Positions 28,531 to 38,563 are shown, counted from the stretch's first letter. The stretch: DNA of 64,000 nt from Chryseobacterium capnotolerans (GCF_021278965.1 NZ_CP065589.1:3167001-3231000), one strand, 5' to 3'. Notes: generated from the letters alone by a model not told the origin. Translations and numbers: made by a program.

Positions 28531-29214
28531 TTATTTTTTCTCTGCTCTTTGAAGAACTTCATCTACCATTCCGTAGCTCTTAGCTTCTTCAGAAGTCATC
28601 CAGTAATCTCTGTCAGAAGATTTCTCAACCCATTCGTAAGTTTGTCCTGAATGGTGAGCGATGATGTCATAAAGCTCCTGCTTTAACTTCAACATCTCTC
28701 TTAAGTTGATCTCCATATCAGAAGCTACTCCCTGAGCACCTCCTGAAGGCTGGTGAATCATTACTCTTGAGTGCTTCAGCGCAGAACGCTTTCCTTTTTC
28801 TCCGGCAACCAACAATACAGCTCCCATTGAAGCAGCCATCCCCGTACAGATTGTTGCTACATCAGGTTTAATGATCTGCATGGTGTCATAAATACCTAAT
28901 CCTGCATATACGCTACCACCAGGAGAATTGATATAGATCTGAATATCTTTAGAAGGGTCTGCACTTTCTAAGAATAGAAGCTGAGCAGTAACGATATTCG
29001 CTACCTGATCGTCAATTCCTGTTCCAAGGAAGATAATTCTGTCCATCATCAAACGGGAGAAAACGTCCATCTGAGCAACGTTTAATCTTCTTTCTTCCAT
29101 GATGTACGGAGTTAAGTTCGTTGGGCCATACATTCCCATATACTGATCGGTAGCCAAACCGTTGTTTCCTAAATGTTTTACAGAGAAATCTCTGAATTCC
29201 TTTTTAATGTCCAT
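28531..29214 (-). CDS. clpP: ATP-dependent Clp protease, proteolytic subunit
   Basis: Forms the barrel protease that works with ClpX or ClpC to degrade proteins. 227 residues. The catalytic Ser129 is in GMAASMGAVLL and His154 in MIHQPSGGAQG, with the acidic partner expected in the SSDRDYWM stretch. The N-terminus is about 25 residues longer than in E. coli, normal for Flavobacteriia. It is downstream of dnaG, separated by 112 bases, and no clpX follows. Confidence 0.95.
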   Translation of the reverse strand: MDIKKEFRDFSVKHLGNNGLATDQYMGMYGPTNLTPYIMEERRLNVAQMDVFSRLMMDRIIFLGTGIDDQVANIVTAQLLFLESADPSKDIQIYINSPGGSVYAGLGIYDTMQIIKPDVATICTGMAASMGAVLLVAGEKGKRSALKHSRVMIHQPSGGAQGVASDMEINLREMLKLKQELYDIIAHHSGQTYEWVEKSSDRDYWMTSEEAKSYGMVDEVLQRAEKK

Positions 29215-29326
29215 ATTTGTATTATGTATTATTTTAATAATATTTTCGATGTTTAAATTACAATATTTATTCCTAAAATTTTATAGGACTTTTTGTCATA
29301 GAATACTGACTCCTTTTGTCTTTAAA

Positions 29327-31312
29327 CTATCTTTTTCTATTGACATAGATTCCTTTAATCGGGGAATATTCAATAATATTACTTAATCTGATAGAAGCTT
29401 GTTTCAGCAGAGTGATTTTTTTAATCAGCTCATAATATTTTACTTCATCAGTGCTGCTGTATTGGTCCAGTTCCTTCGCTGTTTCTGTAATCAGATAATC
29501 AATATATCTGTATTTGTGCAGTAAAACATCCCCTTGAATCTGATCTGCAACTTTATCTCCATAATTAGGCGGATAAATATTTCTTGATGCCCAGTTTTCC
29601 AGTTCGTCCAGCGGCATCAAAGCATCTACAACCTTTGTCGTAATGTCTTCATCCATAAAAGATACAAAAAAGTTTCCACTTCTCAACTCATCTTTCTGAA
29701 TCCCCTCTTTTACCTGGTTGATAATGATCTCATTTTCTTTGACTAAAAATGTATACTGCTCTTCTTCAAAATGATGGAGAATTTCTTCAATAACTGTAAT
29801 CTGATATTCTTCGTTGTTCTCATTTTTTCTTTTCAATACAACGTCACCAAACATCAGCATGTGATCCACCAACTTATTCTCCATAAACAGAACATCAAAC
29901 AAAAAAGGATCTTCTTTTTCCTGATCCAAAGGAACGATCTCCAACTTTGGAGCTGCTTTTTCCTTCTGTTGTTGCTGAACATGATGAGTTTGATTCTGGG
30001 TAATCTGTTTTTGAACATCCAGCTCATTGAAAAGACTCTGCTCAGAAAGACCGAATTTATTGGAAACCTCCTTCAGATACACCTCTCTTTTCAGTGCGTT
30101 TTGTACGAAGGAAACCGATTTTACAATGTCACGGATGGCCTCAGCCTTTTTGATAGGATCATTTCCAACATCCCGTAACAGAATCTCCGCTTTAAAGTCG
30201 ATGAAATCCATCGCTTCATTTTCAATGTATTTTTCAACATATTCCTGCGGATGTTTTCTGGCAAAGGAATCCGGGTCATCACCATCAGGGAAAAGCAGGA
30301 CACGAATGTTCATACCTTCTGTCAGAAGCATATCAATACTTCGGAAACTGGCTTTGATACCAGCATTGTCTCCGTCGAAGAGAATGGTTACATTTTCTGT
30401 AAGCCTCTTAATTAGTTTGATTTGCTCAGTGGTAAGGGAAGTTCCTGAACTCGCTACAACGTTTTCAATTCCGGACATGTGAAGGGAAATCACATCCATA
30501 TATCCTTCCACCAAAAGACAGCCATTCTTTCTTGAAATAGCCTGCTTGCTTTGGTTCAATCCATAAAGAACATTGGATTTATGATAGATCTCCGTTTCCG
30601 GTGAGTTGAGATATTTCGCTGTTTTTACATTATTCTTAAGAATTCTGGCTCCAAAACCTAAAACCCTCCCTGAAAAACTATGAATCGGAAAAATTACCCT
30701 TTCACGGAATCTGTCAACTCCCGCCGGAGTATTTTCCGGGAAAATAGAAAGTCCGGATTTTTCAAGGATTTCCTTAGTATATCCTTTCTCAAGAGCATAT
30801 GAAGTAAAAGCGTTTTTCTTTTCAGGAGAATATCCAAGCTGGAATTTCTTAATGATATCATCCTTAAGTTCTCTTTCTTTAAAATAAGCAAGTCCTATGC
30901 TTCTACCTTCCTGATCATCCCAAAGGATTTCCTGGAAGTAAGTATTGGCAACTTCATGAATTTTATACAATAGATCTTTTTCCGTTTGGGCATGTTTTGC
31001 TTCTTCGGAAATTTCACGCAGATCTTCTTCAATTTCAATTCCGTATTTTTTAGCGGCATGACGAAGTGCTTCAGGATAAGTGAAGTTCTCAATTTCCATT
31101 AGGAAAGAGATGGCAGTCCCTCCTTTTCCTGTAGAGAAGTCCTTCCAGATCTGCTTACTTGGCGAAACAACAAAACTGGGTGACTTTTCTTCATGAAATG
31201 GGCTGAGTCCCTTAAAATTAGACCCCGCTCTTTTCAACTGAACGTACTCTCCTACTATCTCTTCTACACGTATCGTTGAGAAAATTTTGTCTATGGTCTG
31301 CTTCGAAATCAT
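29327..31312 (-). CDS. dnaG: DNA primase
   Basis: Makes RNA primers at the replication fork. 661 residues: an N-terminal CHC2-like domain (1-95), a catalytic core with the Toprim motifs LLVEGYMDV and ILFDGDNAG, and a C-terminal helicase-interacting part. The CHC2 zinc ligands are mostly lost. At the canonical positions Cys37 is Ser, His40 is kept, Cys58 is Asp and Cys61 is Thr (GLSPFHEEKSPSF...WKDFSTGKGG). The fold is otherwise conserved, so the protein is probably a working primase with a zinc-free domain. Confidence 0.95.
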   Translation of the reverse strand: MISKQTIDKIFSTIRVEEIVGEYVQLKRAGSNFKGLSPFHEEKSPSFVVSPSKQIWKDFSTGKGGTAISFLMEIENFTYPEALRHAAKKYGIEIEEDLREISEEAKHAQTEKDLLYKIHEVANTYFQEILWDDQEGRSIGLAYFKERELKDDIIKKFQLGYSPEKKNAFTSYALEKGYTKEILEKSGLSIFPENTPAGVDRFRERVIFPIHSFSGRVLGFGARILKNNVKTAKYLNSPETEIYHKSNVLYGLNQSKQAISRKNGCLLVEGYMDVISLHMSGIENVVASSGTSLTTEQIKLIKRLTENVTILFDGDNAGIKASFRSIDMLLTEGMNIRVLLFPDGDDPDSFARKHPQEYVEKYIENEAMDFIDFKAEILLRDVGNDPIKKAEAIRDIVKSVSFVQNALKREVYLKEVSNKFGLSEQSLFNELDVQKQITQNQTHHVQQQQKEKAAPKLEIVPLDQEKEDPFLFDVLFMENKLVDHMLMFGDVVLKRKNENNEEYQITVIEEILHHFEEEQYTFLVKENEIIINQVKEGIQKDELRSGNFFVSFMDEDITTKVVDALMPLDELENWASRNIYPPNYGDKVADQIQGDVLLHKYRYIDYLITETAKELDQYSSTDEVKYYELIKKITLLKQASIRLSNIIEYSPIKGIYVNRKR

Positions 31313-31461
31313 GCTGTAAAATTAAGTATTTTTATGTAGATGCAGGAATATTTCGAGTGAGATAATTTGGAATAAACAGCGTCAAAAAATGCGAAATAGG
31401 ATAAATAAACACAATGATTAATTAAGGATTTGTAATTTATTCTCAATACTATTATTCAAAA

Positions 31462-31488
31462 AAAAATCTCCTTTGTGGAGATTTTTAA
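31462..31488 (-). terminator. Terminator after the T9SS protein at 31510
   Basis: Arms AAAAATCTCC and GGAGATTTTT around TTTGT. On the minus strand a T run follows, 20 bases beyond the stop of the T9SS gene. Confidence 0.75.
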
Positions 31489-31509
31489 ATATTAGAAATA
31501 AAAATCAGA

Positions 31510-32250
31510 TTACTTCTTAATAAATATTTTTGTAGAAGTGTTTCCAGATTTATCTATAAACTCCACTATATAACTTCCTATACTAAGATGATCTATAGAA
31601 ATTGAATTGTTATTCACTTTTGATATTTCTATTTTCTTTCCTTCCATGGTGTAGACTGTAGCAGAAATAATCTCCTTTTCTGATTTAAAATATAAATCTT
31701 TCCCTGCAGGATTTGGATAAACCCCTGTTTGTTTCTTCTTCATCTCAATATCATTTACAGAAAGAGTCTCAGATGTTACGTTAAGTGTATAAGGAACTGT
31801 CTCTGGATCAGGCCATGAAGAAATCAAGATATAATAGGTCTGCCCTAGAGTTACCGCAAAATTATTAACTGTTAAATCTTCACCATCTGAAGTACTTCCT
31901 TCACATGCAGCATAATTTAAACCGATATCAGCACAATCATTATAAACGAACAAGCCAGTCCAGCCCGTTCCACCCGGAATTTCTATTTTTATAGTTCCTG
32001 TAAATGTTGCTGTGTAAGAATAAATAACATCATTTCCTCCGTGATAATCATTTCCAAATCCATCTGCTGAGCCACTGCATGCAGGACTGTTATCGGTATC
32101 TGGATCGTAATTATCTGCATAATTGGCTGTATCATCCGTTGTCGTATATGGCAAAGTGCTAATTACAATAGGGTTGGTACAGGTTGTACCCACTTGTGCG
32201 CCTGTTATTCCAAAAAAAGAAATAAATAAAGCTAAGTAAATGTTTTTCAT
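31510..32250 (-). CDS. Small secreted protein with a T9SS sorting domain
   Basis: 246 residues. Residues 1-18 are a signal peptide (LALFISFFGITGAQ). A beta-rich middle follows (about 20-155) with TCTNPIVISTLPYTTTDDT, repeated Asp/Asn turns and four cysteines. Residues of about 170-246 are a type A T9SS sorting domain (GVYPNPAGKDLYF...SIGSYIVEF...TKIFIKK). The middle part resembles pre-peptidase or jelly-roll domains found before such signals, so the protein is probably surface-exposed. The ligand is unknown. Confidence 0.8.
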   Translation of the reverse strand: MKNIYLALFISFFGITGAQVGTTCTNPIVISTLPYTTTDDTANYADNYDPDTDNSPACSGSADGFGNDYHGGNDVIYSYTATFTGTIKIEIPGGTGWTGLFVYNDCADIGLNYAACEGSTSDGEDLTVNNFAVTLGQTYYILISSWPDPETVPYTLNVTSETLSVNDIEMKKKQTGVYPNPAGKDLYFKSEKEIISATVYTMEGKKIEISKVNNNSISIDHLSIGSYIVEFIDKSGNTSTKIFIKK

Positions 32251-32396
32251 AATAATTATTTAGTTTTCAACCAAATATAAGTATTAACAAAGAAAAACAC
32301 AAAGAATACTACTTAAAACAAACAAAACAACTCCAAAATGTTATTTTCACTTTATTATTTTCAATCTAAATCATTATAAAAAACATAATTTAGATT

Positions 32397-32404
32397 TAAA
32401 TTTG
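32397..32404 (+). promoter_or_regulatory. -7 box of tsaE
   Basis: TAAATTTG matches TAnnTTTG and is followed by GCAA and then the ATG at 32409. The 4-base gap is the same as at ilv leader 1, implying a leaderless or nearly leaderless mRNA. Confidence 0.6.
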
Positions 32405-32408
32405 GCAA

Positions 32409-32810
32409 ATGAAAATACAATCTTTACAGGAATGGCAGCAAATTGTAGATGAAGTTATTCCTAAACTAAAACATAATATTCTTTTGCTTAAAGGAAATCT
32501 TGGTGCAGGAAAAACTACTTTCACTCAGTTTTTGCTTAAGAACCTGGGAAGTGAAGATGAAGTAAACTCGCCTACCTATTCCATTGTTAATGAATACACC
32601 ACTTCAAAAGGAAAAGTATTCCATTTTGATCTTTACCGTTTAAAAAACATTGAAGAAGTATATGATATTGGGATTGAAGAATACCTTGACAATTCTTTTC
32701 TATGCATCATTGAGTGGCCGGAAGTGTATGAAGAGGAGCTCTACGGGCTCAACTATCACACAATGAGTATTGTGAATACAGGTGAAAACAGAGAAGTTTC
32801 ATTCGAGTAA
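32409..32810 (+). CDS. tsaE: tRNA threonylcarbamoyladenosine ATPase TsaE
   Basis: P-loop ATPase of the TsaBDE complex that makes t6A37 on ANN-reading tRNAs. 133 residues. The Walker A motif is GNLGAGKTTFT (residues 29-39), with SPTYSIVNEY and the FHFDLYRL motif downstream, all family hallmarks. It starts immediately after a perfect -7 box. Confidence 0.95.
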   Translation: MKIQSLQEWQQIVDEVIPKLKHNILLLKGNLGAGKTTFTQFLLKNLGSEDEVNSPTYSIVNEYTTSKGKVFHFDLYRLKNIEEVYDIGIEEYLDNSFLCIIEWPEVYEEELYGLNYHTMSIVNTGENREVSFE

Positions 32811-32818
32811 ATATTATG

Positions 32819-32826
32819 TATCTTTG
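32819..32826 (+). promoter_or_regulatory. Candidate -7 box for ald
   Basis: TATCTTTG matches TAnnTTTG, 51 bases before the ald ATG, leaving a normal 5' untranslated region. Confidence 0.5.
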
Positions 32827-32877
32827 CTTATTAATTAAGTGTAAAAAACAATCTGTAAGACATAATTTAATTTAAGG

Positions 32878-34068
32878 ATGAGTACAAATATTTTTACTCC
32901 TTTCACAGAAGAAGAATTGATGCCGAAAGAGGAAAAATTGGAGGTTATAAAGAAGGGAAAACAATTCAGTATTGGAATTCCTAAGGAAACCTGTCTCAAC
33001 GAAAGGAGAACCTGCATTACTCCGGACGCTGTACAGGTATTGGTAGAGCACGGTCATGAGATTATCATAGAAGCAGGAGCCGGAGAAGGTTCGTTTTTTA
33101 CAGATTTACAGTATTCTGAATCTGGAGCAAAAATTACCAATGATCCTAAGGAAGCATTCGGGCAGGATCTGATTTTGAAAATCAACCCTCCTACTTTGGA
33201 TGAGATTGATTATATGAAGCCTAATACTTATATGGTTTCAGCTCTTCAGATCAACCTAAGAGATAAAGAGTATTTCCTTAAGCTTGCAGAGAAAAAAATT
33301 AATGCCATTGCCTTTGAATTTATCGTAGATGAATATAAACAGCTTGCATTGGTAAGACTTATTGGTGAAATTGCAGGAACCGTTTCTATTTTATATGCTT
33401 CAGAATTATTAGCCTTATCTAATGGTCTAATGCTGGGAGGAATCACAGGGGTAAGACCCGCTGAAGTAGTGATCCTTGGAGCTGGAATTGTAGGTGAGTT
33501 TGCAACGAAAGCAGCTATCGGCTTGGGAGCAAGTGTAAAGGTTTTCGACAACTCATTGTCAAAATTAAGAAGACTTCATACGATGGTAGACAGCCGCGTG
33601 CCGACTTCCATTATCGATCCTAAAGAGCTCAGCAAAAGCTTAAGACGTGCTGATGTAGTGATTGGAGCACTTCCAAGATTAAATATGACGCCTATTGTGA
33701 CTGAAGATATGGTCATGAAAATGAAAAAAGGCAGTGTCATCATCGATATTACCATAGACAACGGTAAGGTTATTGAAACGTCTGAACTGACTACTATGGA
33801 GGATCCTTATATCATCAAACATGGGGTAATCCACTGTGGACTTCCGAACCTTACTTCAAGAATGCCGAGAACCACGACTAAGGCTATCTCGAATTTCTTC
33901 CTTTCCTATATTTTAAATTATGACGAAGAGGGCGGCTTTGAAAATATGCTGATCCGCAAAAATGAAATGAAGCAGAGCTTATATATGTACAAAGGAAGAC
34001 ATACCAAAAAGATCATCTGTGACCGTTTCGGACTTACGTACCACGATATCAATCTTTTAATTTTCTAA
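32878..34068 (+). CDS. ald: Alanine dehydrogenase
   Basis: NAD-dependent enzyme interconverting L-alanine with pyruvate and ammonia. 396 residues. The N-terminal catalytic domain is seen as SIGIPKETCLNERRTCITPDAV (shown here by its GIPKE and NERR parts). The Rossmann motif is VVILGAGIVGEFATKAA, followed by KVFDNSLSKLRRL. The protein is about 25 residues longer at the N-terminus than Bacillus Ald, a common form in Bacteroidota. It ends one base before the next gene. Confidence 0.9.
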   Translation: MSTNIFTPFTEEELMPKEEKLEVIKKGKQFSIGIPKETCLNERRTCITPDAVQVLVEHGHEIIIEAGAGEGSFFTDLQYSESGAKITNDPKEAFGQDLILKINPPTLDEIDYMKPNTYMVSALQINLRDKEYFLKLAEKKINAIAFEFIVDEYKQLALVRLIGEIAGTVSILYASELLALSNGLMLGGITGVRPAEVVILGAGIVGEFATKAAIGLGASVKVFDNSLSKLRRLHTMVDSRVPTSIIDPKELSKSLRRADVVIGALPRLNMTPIVTEDMVMKMKKGSVIIDITIDNGKVIETSELTTMEDPYIIKHGVIHCGLPNLTSRMPRTTTKAISNFFLSYILNYDEEGGFENMLIRKNEMKQSLYMYKGRHTKKIICDRFGLTYHDINLLIF

Positions 34069-34439
34069 ATGAAAAAACTTAAATTTTATGCAATAGGCTT
34101 CGTTCCGGGGCTGCTTATCGTATTTTTTATATTAAACAAAAAAGGGGCTAGCTGCAGCGGCTATTTACCGAACAGCCGTGTAATAGCAGAATCTCTTTCT
34201 AAGGAATTTAAGTATTCCGAAGAAGCCAAAACAGCAATGACTGCCTACAAGATTGATGAAAAATTTGTAAAAGACAGCATTATTACCAACGGAAAGGTAG
34301 ATTTTGAAAGAAGTCATGCTCAAAAAAAACCGTGTCCGAATTATCTGATCATTTATCCTGAAAAAATCCGTCTTACGAGATCAGTTTTGAAAAATGTGAA
34401 GAAACTGTAACAGTAAACGGGCTTAAGAAGCTAAAATAG
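34069..34439 (+). CDS. DUF4258-like small anchored protein (frameshifted)
   Basis: One N-terminal membrane segment (IGFVPGLLIVFFIL), then a small extracytoplasmic domain with three or four cysteines (SCSGY, KKPCPN, EKCEET). The frame given by the sequence stops at 34410. Adding one A to the A6 run at 34361-34366 makes it continue as NPSYEISFEKCEETVTVNGL to a stop at 34439, giving 123 residues. The last part reads like a real C-terminus and has matching codon use. The assignment to DUF4258 rests on memory of similar Chryseobacterium proteins. It is directly joined to ald. Confidence 0.6.
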
Positions 34440-34458
34440 TTTCAAAAATTACAGCTTT

Positions 34459-35232
34459 ATGGAAGGCAATTACTACATGATTCATGATTATCTGATATTC
34501 ATTGGAGTATTTGCCATTTTCCTTTTTCTGGCAGCCGGCATCTATCTCTTCAGTCAAAATCAGAAACTGAAACAGCGAAATACCAAACTTTCAGAATCCA
34601 ATAAAATTATTGAGCAAAGGCTGAATGAGGTTCGTCTGGAACATATCGGCACCAAACTGAATCCGCATCTGTTTAAAAACATCCTGAATTCTGTACAGTC
34701 TCATGCCTACCAGACTTATATGTCATTGGATAAACTAGCTAATGTTCTGGATTATATTTTATACGAAAGCAACAATAAATATGTAAGCCCCAAAGAGGAA
34801 TTGAACTTCGCCTTAAGCCTTATTGAGATTAATAAAATTAAGGTAAACCCTCTCTTCGATTTCAGAATTAAATTTAAAATCAATAAAACGGATTCGATTT
34901 ATGAAGAAAAGGTTTTTGCCCCTCTTATTTCCGTTGATCTTATTGAAAACGCTTTCAAACACACCGATTTTCTGGCTCAGGATTCCTTCATTTCTATTTT
35001 CATGGAACTGGAAAACAGAACATTTACGATGAAAGTAAGCAATAAAGCTTCTTTAAAAAACAGTTTGGAAAAAGAAAAAAGTGGTTTTGGAAGCCAGTCT
35101 TTGGATCAGAGATTAAAAATGATCTACAATACTCATTATCACCTGGAAAAAAGTTCAAAAAACGGTATCTTCACTGCAGAATTAAAAATTAATTTAGGAG
35201 AATTCTATGATAAAATGCGTTATTCTGGATGA
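34459..35232 (+). CDS. LytS-type sensor histidine kinase
   Basis: 257 residues. One transmembrane segment (about 11-33) is followed by a coiled stretch. A His_kinase (PF06580) domain has the phospho-acceptor His in KLNPHLFKNILN. An HATPase domain has the N-box DLIENAFKH and a G-box GFGSQSLDQRL. No periplasmic sensor domain is present. The coding region overlaps the regulator gene by 26 bases, so the two are translationally coupled. Confidence 0.9.
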   Translation: MEGNYYMIHDYLIFIGVFAIFLFLAAGIYLFSQNQKLKQRNTKLSESNKIIEQRLNEVRLEHIGTKLNPHLFKNILNSVQSHAYQTYMSLDKLANVLDYILYESNNKYVSPKEELNFALSLIEINKIKVNPLFDFRIKFKINKTDSIYEEKVFAPLISVDLIENAFKHTDFLAQDSFISIFMELENRTFTMKVSNKASLKNSLEKEKSGFGSQSLDQRLKMIYNTHYHLEKSSKNGIFTAELKINLGEFYDKMRYSG

Positions 35233-35917
35233 TGAGTTACTGGCTATCAGCTATTTGAAACTTCTATGTGAGCAGATTGATGATGTAGAAGTCGTAAAGG
35301 CATTTAATGATCCTAAAATTTTCCTGAACGAAATTGATTCCCTTGATTGCAACCTTTGTATTCTAGATATTGAAATGCCCGGAATGACTGGTCTTCAGGT
35401 TGCCGAAATTATCTCTGGTTCTAAAAAAATCATCTTCACCACTGCCTATAAAGAATATGCTGCCGAAGCGTTTGATCTCAGCGTGGTTGATTATGTAAGG
35501 AAGCCGATCAAAAAAGAACGTCTTATTCAGGCTTTTGAAAAGGCGAAAGAGCAGATCAATACCATCCAGAAGAAAACCTTTATCGAATGGAATACCAATA
35601 TTGGGAAAACCGTTATTTTAACGGAACAGATCTCCTATATCAAAACATCGGAAATAGACAGCCGCGATAAGGATATTATTCTCAATGACGGCACGACCAT
35701 TGTTTTAAAAAACCTCAATTTCAAGAACCTTCTGGAAATGCTTCCCACCAAAGATTTTGCACAGGTTAATAAAAAAGAGATCATTGCGCTTTCTTCTATT
35801 AAAATCCTGGGAACCCATGAAATTATCACTACCATTCCTGCAGAAGAAGGTCATTTTCTTAAGCTTCAGATTGGGGATGCTTATAAAAATTCATTGATCG
35901 AATTGTTTACCAGATAG
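35207..35917 (+). CDS. LytTR response regulator
   Basis: 236 residues. The receiver domain has the acidic pocket (LDDELLAI), the phospho-acceptor Asp in CILDIEMPGMTG, the TTAYKEY switch and DYVRKPI. The C-terminal LytTR DNA-binding domain covers about 130-236. It partners the overlapping LytS-type kinase. Its targets are unknown; the antiporter gene lies downstream after a 364-base gap. Confidence 0.9.
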   Translation: MIKCVILDDELLAISYLKLLCEQIDDVEVVKAFNDPKIFLNEIDSLDCNLCILDIEMPGMTGLQVAEIISGSKKIIFTTAYKEYAAEAFDLSVVDYVRKPIKKERLIQAFEKAKEQINTIQKKTFIEWNTNIGKTVILTEQISYIKTSEIDSRDKDIILNDGTTIVLKNLNFKNLLEMLPTKDFAQVNKKEIIALSSIKILGTHEIITTIPAEEGHFLKLQIGDAYKNSLIELFTR

Positions 35918-36027
35918 CTTGAACAATTATTTTCTTACTCCTACAATAACTTTTTTTCTATAATGTATTATTCTTTTATTTTAAAACAAAAGAACTGCGC
36001 TCAGATATAATATGAACATGTTTTTTC

Positions 36028-36097
36028 ACGCAAAGATTTATTTAAAATATGCATTATTTTTAAGTGAGCTAAGAAAGAATCGATTTTCAATCGATTC
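36028..36097 (+). repeat. ACGCAAAG intergenic repeat with a terminal hairpin
   Basis: Starts CACGCAAAGATTTATTT, has TTTTTAAGTGAGCTAAG in the middle, and ends in the perfect hairpin GAATCGATT-TTC-AATCGATTC (36077-36097). Related sequences lie at 39829-39929, 60567-60626 and 63636-63737. The rest of the gap from 35918 to 36281 is AT-rich with no gene seen. Confidence 0.6.
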
Positions 36098-36281
36098 TGA
36101 TGAAGCAAATGTAATAGAGCCACTTCTTCGAATCAATTTCATTCATTAATTCCCACAACTCAAAAAAACATTTCAGCATCAGGATTTTTATTACATTTTT
36201 TACCATATTCGTTACATTTTAAAAACAAGCTCTTTTACTGTAATCATTTTCTTATCACCTTTGTATCAAAATAAAGGAATC

Positions 36282-38563
36282 ATGAATTGGGGGAAATACA
36301 GAAATTTAATTTTCTACATCACTACTATAGCAGTCTTTTCCTGTCTGATGTACTTTTTCATTATTGAAGGGCAGACATTAGAGATTAAGGAAAATATTGT
36401 CACTAAAACAAATACCGGATCTACCTGGGATAATTTTCAGGAATCATTTAAAACAAACCTTCATCACCCCCTAGCATTATTATTAGCGCAGATTGTTACT
36501 ATTATCCTTACCGCAAGGCTTTTCGGGTGGATCTGCATGAAGATCAAACAGCCTTCTGTGATAGGAGAAATGATTGCAGGTATTGTTTTAGGCCCTTCAT
36601 TGTTGGGAATGTACTTCCCGGAATTTTCTGCGTTTCTTTTTCCGAAAGAGTCATTAGGCAACTTACAGTTTCTGAGCCAGATAGGACTTATCCTGTTTAT
36701 GTATATCGTAGGAATGGAACTGGATCTGAGTGTTTTAAGAAAGAAAGCCCATGACGCTGTGGTTATCAGCCATGCGAGTATCATTATCCCTTTTGCCTTA
36801 GGAATAGGTTTATCTTACTTCATTTATCAGGAATTTTCACCTGATGGTATTCAGTTTACTTCTTTTGCTTTGTTTATTGCGATTTCCATGAGTATTACAG
36901 CCTTTCCGGTATTGGCAAGGATCGTTCAGGAAAGAAATCTTCAGAAAACCAAGCTCGGAACCATTGTGATTACCTGTGCAGCAGCAGATGATATTACGGC
37001 TTGGTGTATTCTTGCTGCTGTAATTGCCATTGTAAAGGCAGGCTCTTTTACAAGTTCTATCTATGTTATAATCATGGCTATTGCCTATGTCTTCCTGATG
37101 ATCAAAATAGTAAGACCCTTCCTGAAAAGAATCGGGGATCTTCAGGCCGGGAAAAATACGATCAGCAAACCTATGGTTGCTATTTTCTTCCTGACTTTGA
37201 TCTTATCATCCTACGTTACAGAAGTAATAGGGATTCATGCTTTATTCGGGGCATTTATGGCTGGAGCAATCATGCCGGAAAATGCAAAATTCCGCACCTT
37301 GTTTATTGATAAAGTAGAAGATGTAGCCCTGGTCCTTCTTCTTCCACTATTCTTTGTTTTCACAGGACTTCGTACCCAAATTGGTTTACTGAATGACAGC
37401 CACCTTTGGATGACTGCCGGATTTATTATTCTGACGGCTGTTATTGGTAAATTTGCAGGAAGTGCTCTCACAGCCAGGTTTGTCGGAATCAATTGGAAAG
37501 AAAGCTTAACTATAGGTGCACTGATGAATACCAGAGGTCTAATGGAGCTCATCGTTTTGAATATTGGATATGATCTTGGGGTTTTAGGTCCTGAAATCTT
37601 TGCAATGCTTGTTATTATGGCTTTGTTTACGACCTTTATGACAGGCCCGGCTTTAGATTTCATTAATTTTATTTTCAAATCTAAAAAGACGAAGGCGAAT
37701 CTAGTGATCCGGTCAATGATTCAAAATACCGGGTATTGCTATCCTTTGACAAGCCTGAATCCGGAAGTACACTTTTAAAACTGGCTCATGATTTCACCCA
37801 TAAAATGAATGGCAATAAAAGCATTACTGCGATGAACATTGCCCCTGTGAATGAAATGCACGCTTATGATATGGTGGAATATGAAGAATCACAGTTTCAG
37901 GATGTCATTGAAAAATCACATGAGCTGAATCTGGAAGTCACTACCCTTTTTAAAGCCTCTAACGATATAGAAAATGATCTGACCAGCATTACCAATAAAG
38001 GTCACTATGACCTTCTGCTTATCATGCTTGGAAAGTCTATGTATGAAGGAAGTTTATTGGGAAGACTTTTAGGGTTTACCACCAAGATTATTAATCCTGA
38101 AAAGCTTCTGAACACGGTAAAAGGTAAAGGAAATATCTTCAACAACTCTCCTTTTGACGACTTTACACTACAGATTTTAGATAAAACCAATATTCCAGTG
38201 GGAGTGCTGGTAGAAAAGGATTTCACGGCCGCAGATAAGGTATTTGTCCCGATCTTCAACCTGAGTGATTTTTACCTTCTTGAATATGCGAAAAGATTGA
38301 TTAACAACAACAATTCACAGATTATCATTCTGGATGCTGCCGGACAGATCCGCAACAATATTGAAGTGAAAGAACTGATCCGAAGTATTGAGCAGGTAGC
38401 TCCCAATCATATCACTTTGTATAACGAGAAAAAAATTGAGAAAGAGTTCCTTAATTCCCAGGATCTGATGCTTATCAGCAGCAAAAGCTGGAAAAACCTG
38501 ATCGATACAAAGAGTCTTTGGCTCTCTGATATTCCATCAACATTAATCATATCAAATCCGTAA
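36282..38563 (+). CDS. Monovalent cation:proton antiporter, CPA2/KefB type, with a universal-stress-like tail (frameshifted)
   Basis: 760 residues after correction. The start is the ATG at 36282 (MNWGKYRNL). A TTG seven codons earlier is rejected. There are about 13 transmembrane segments, with CPA2 signatures QPSVIGEMIAGIVLGPSLLG, TAFPVLARIVQE and TCAAADDITAWC (the Asp-Asp pair of cation exchange). The cytoplasmic C-terminus of about 280 residues resembles USP domains. The frame breaks at an A5 run (37683-37687). A sixth A gives FKSKKDEGESSDPVNDSKYR and joins the tail. It probably exchanges Na or K for protons. Confidence 0.88.
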
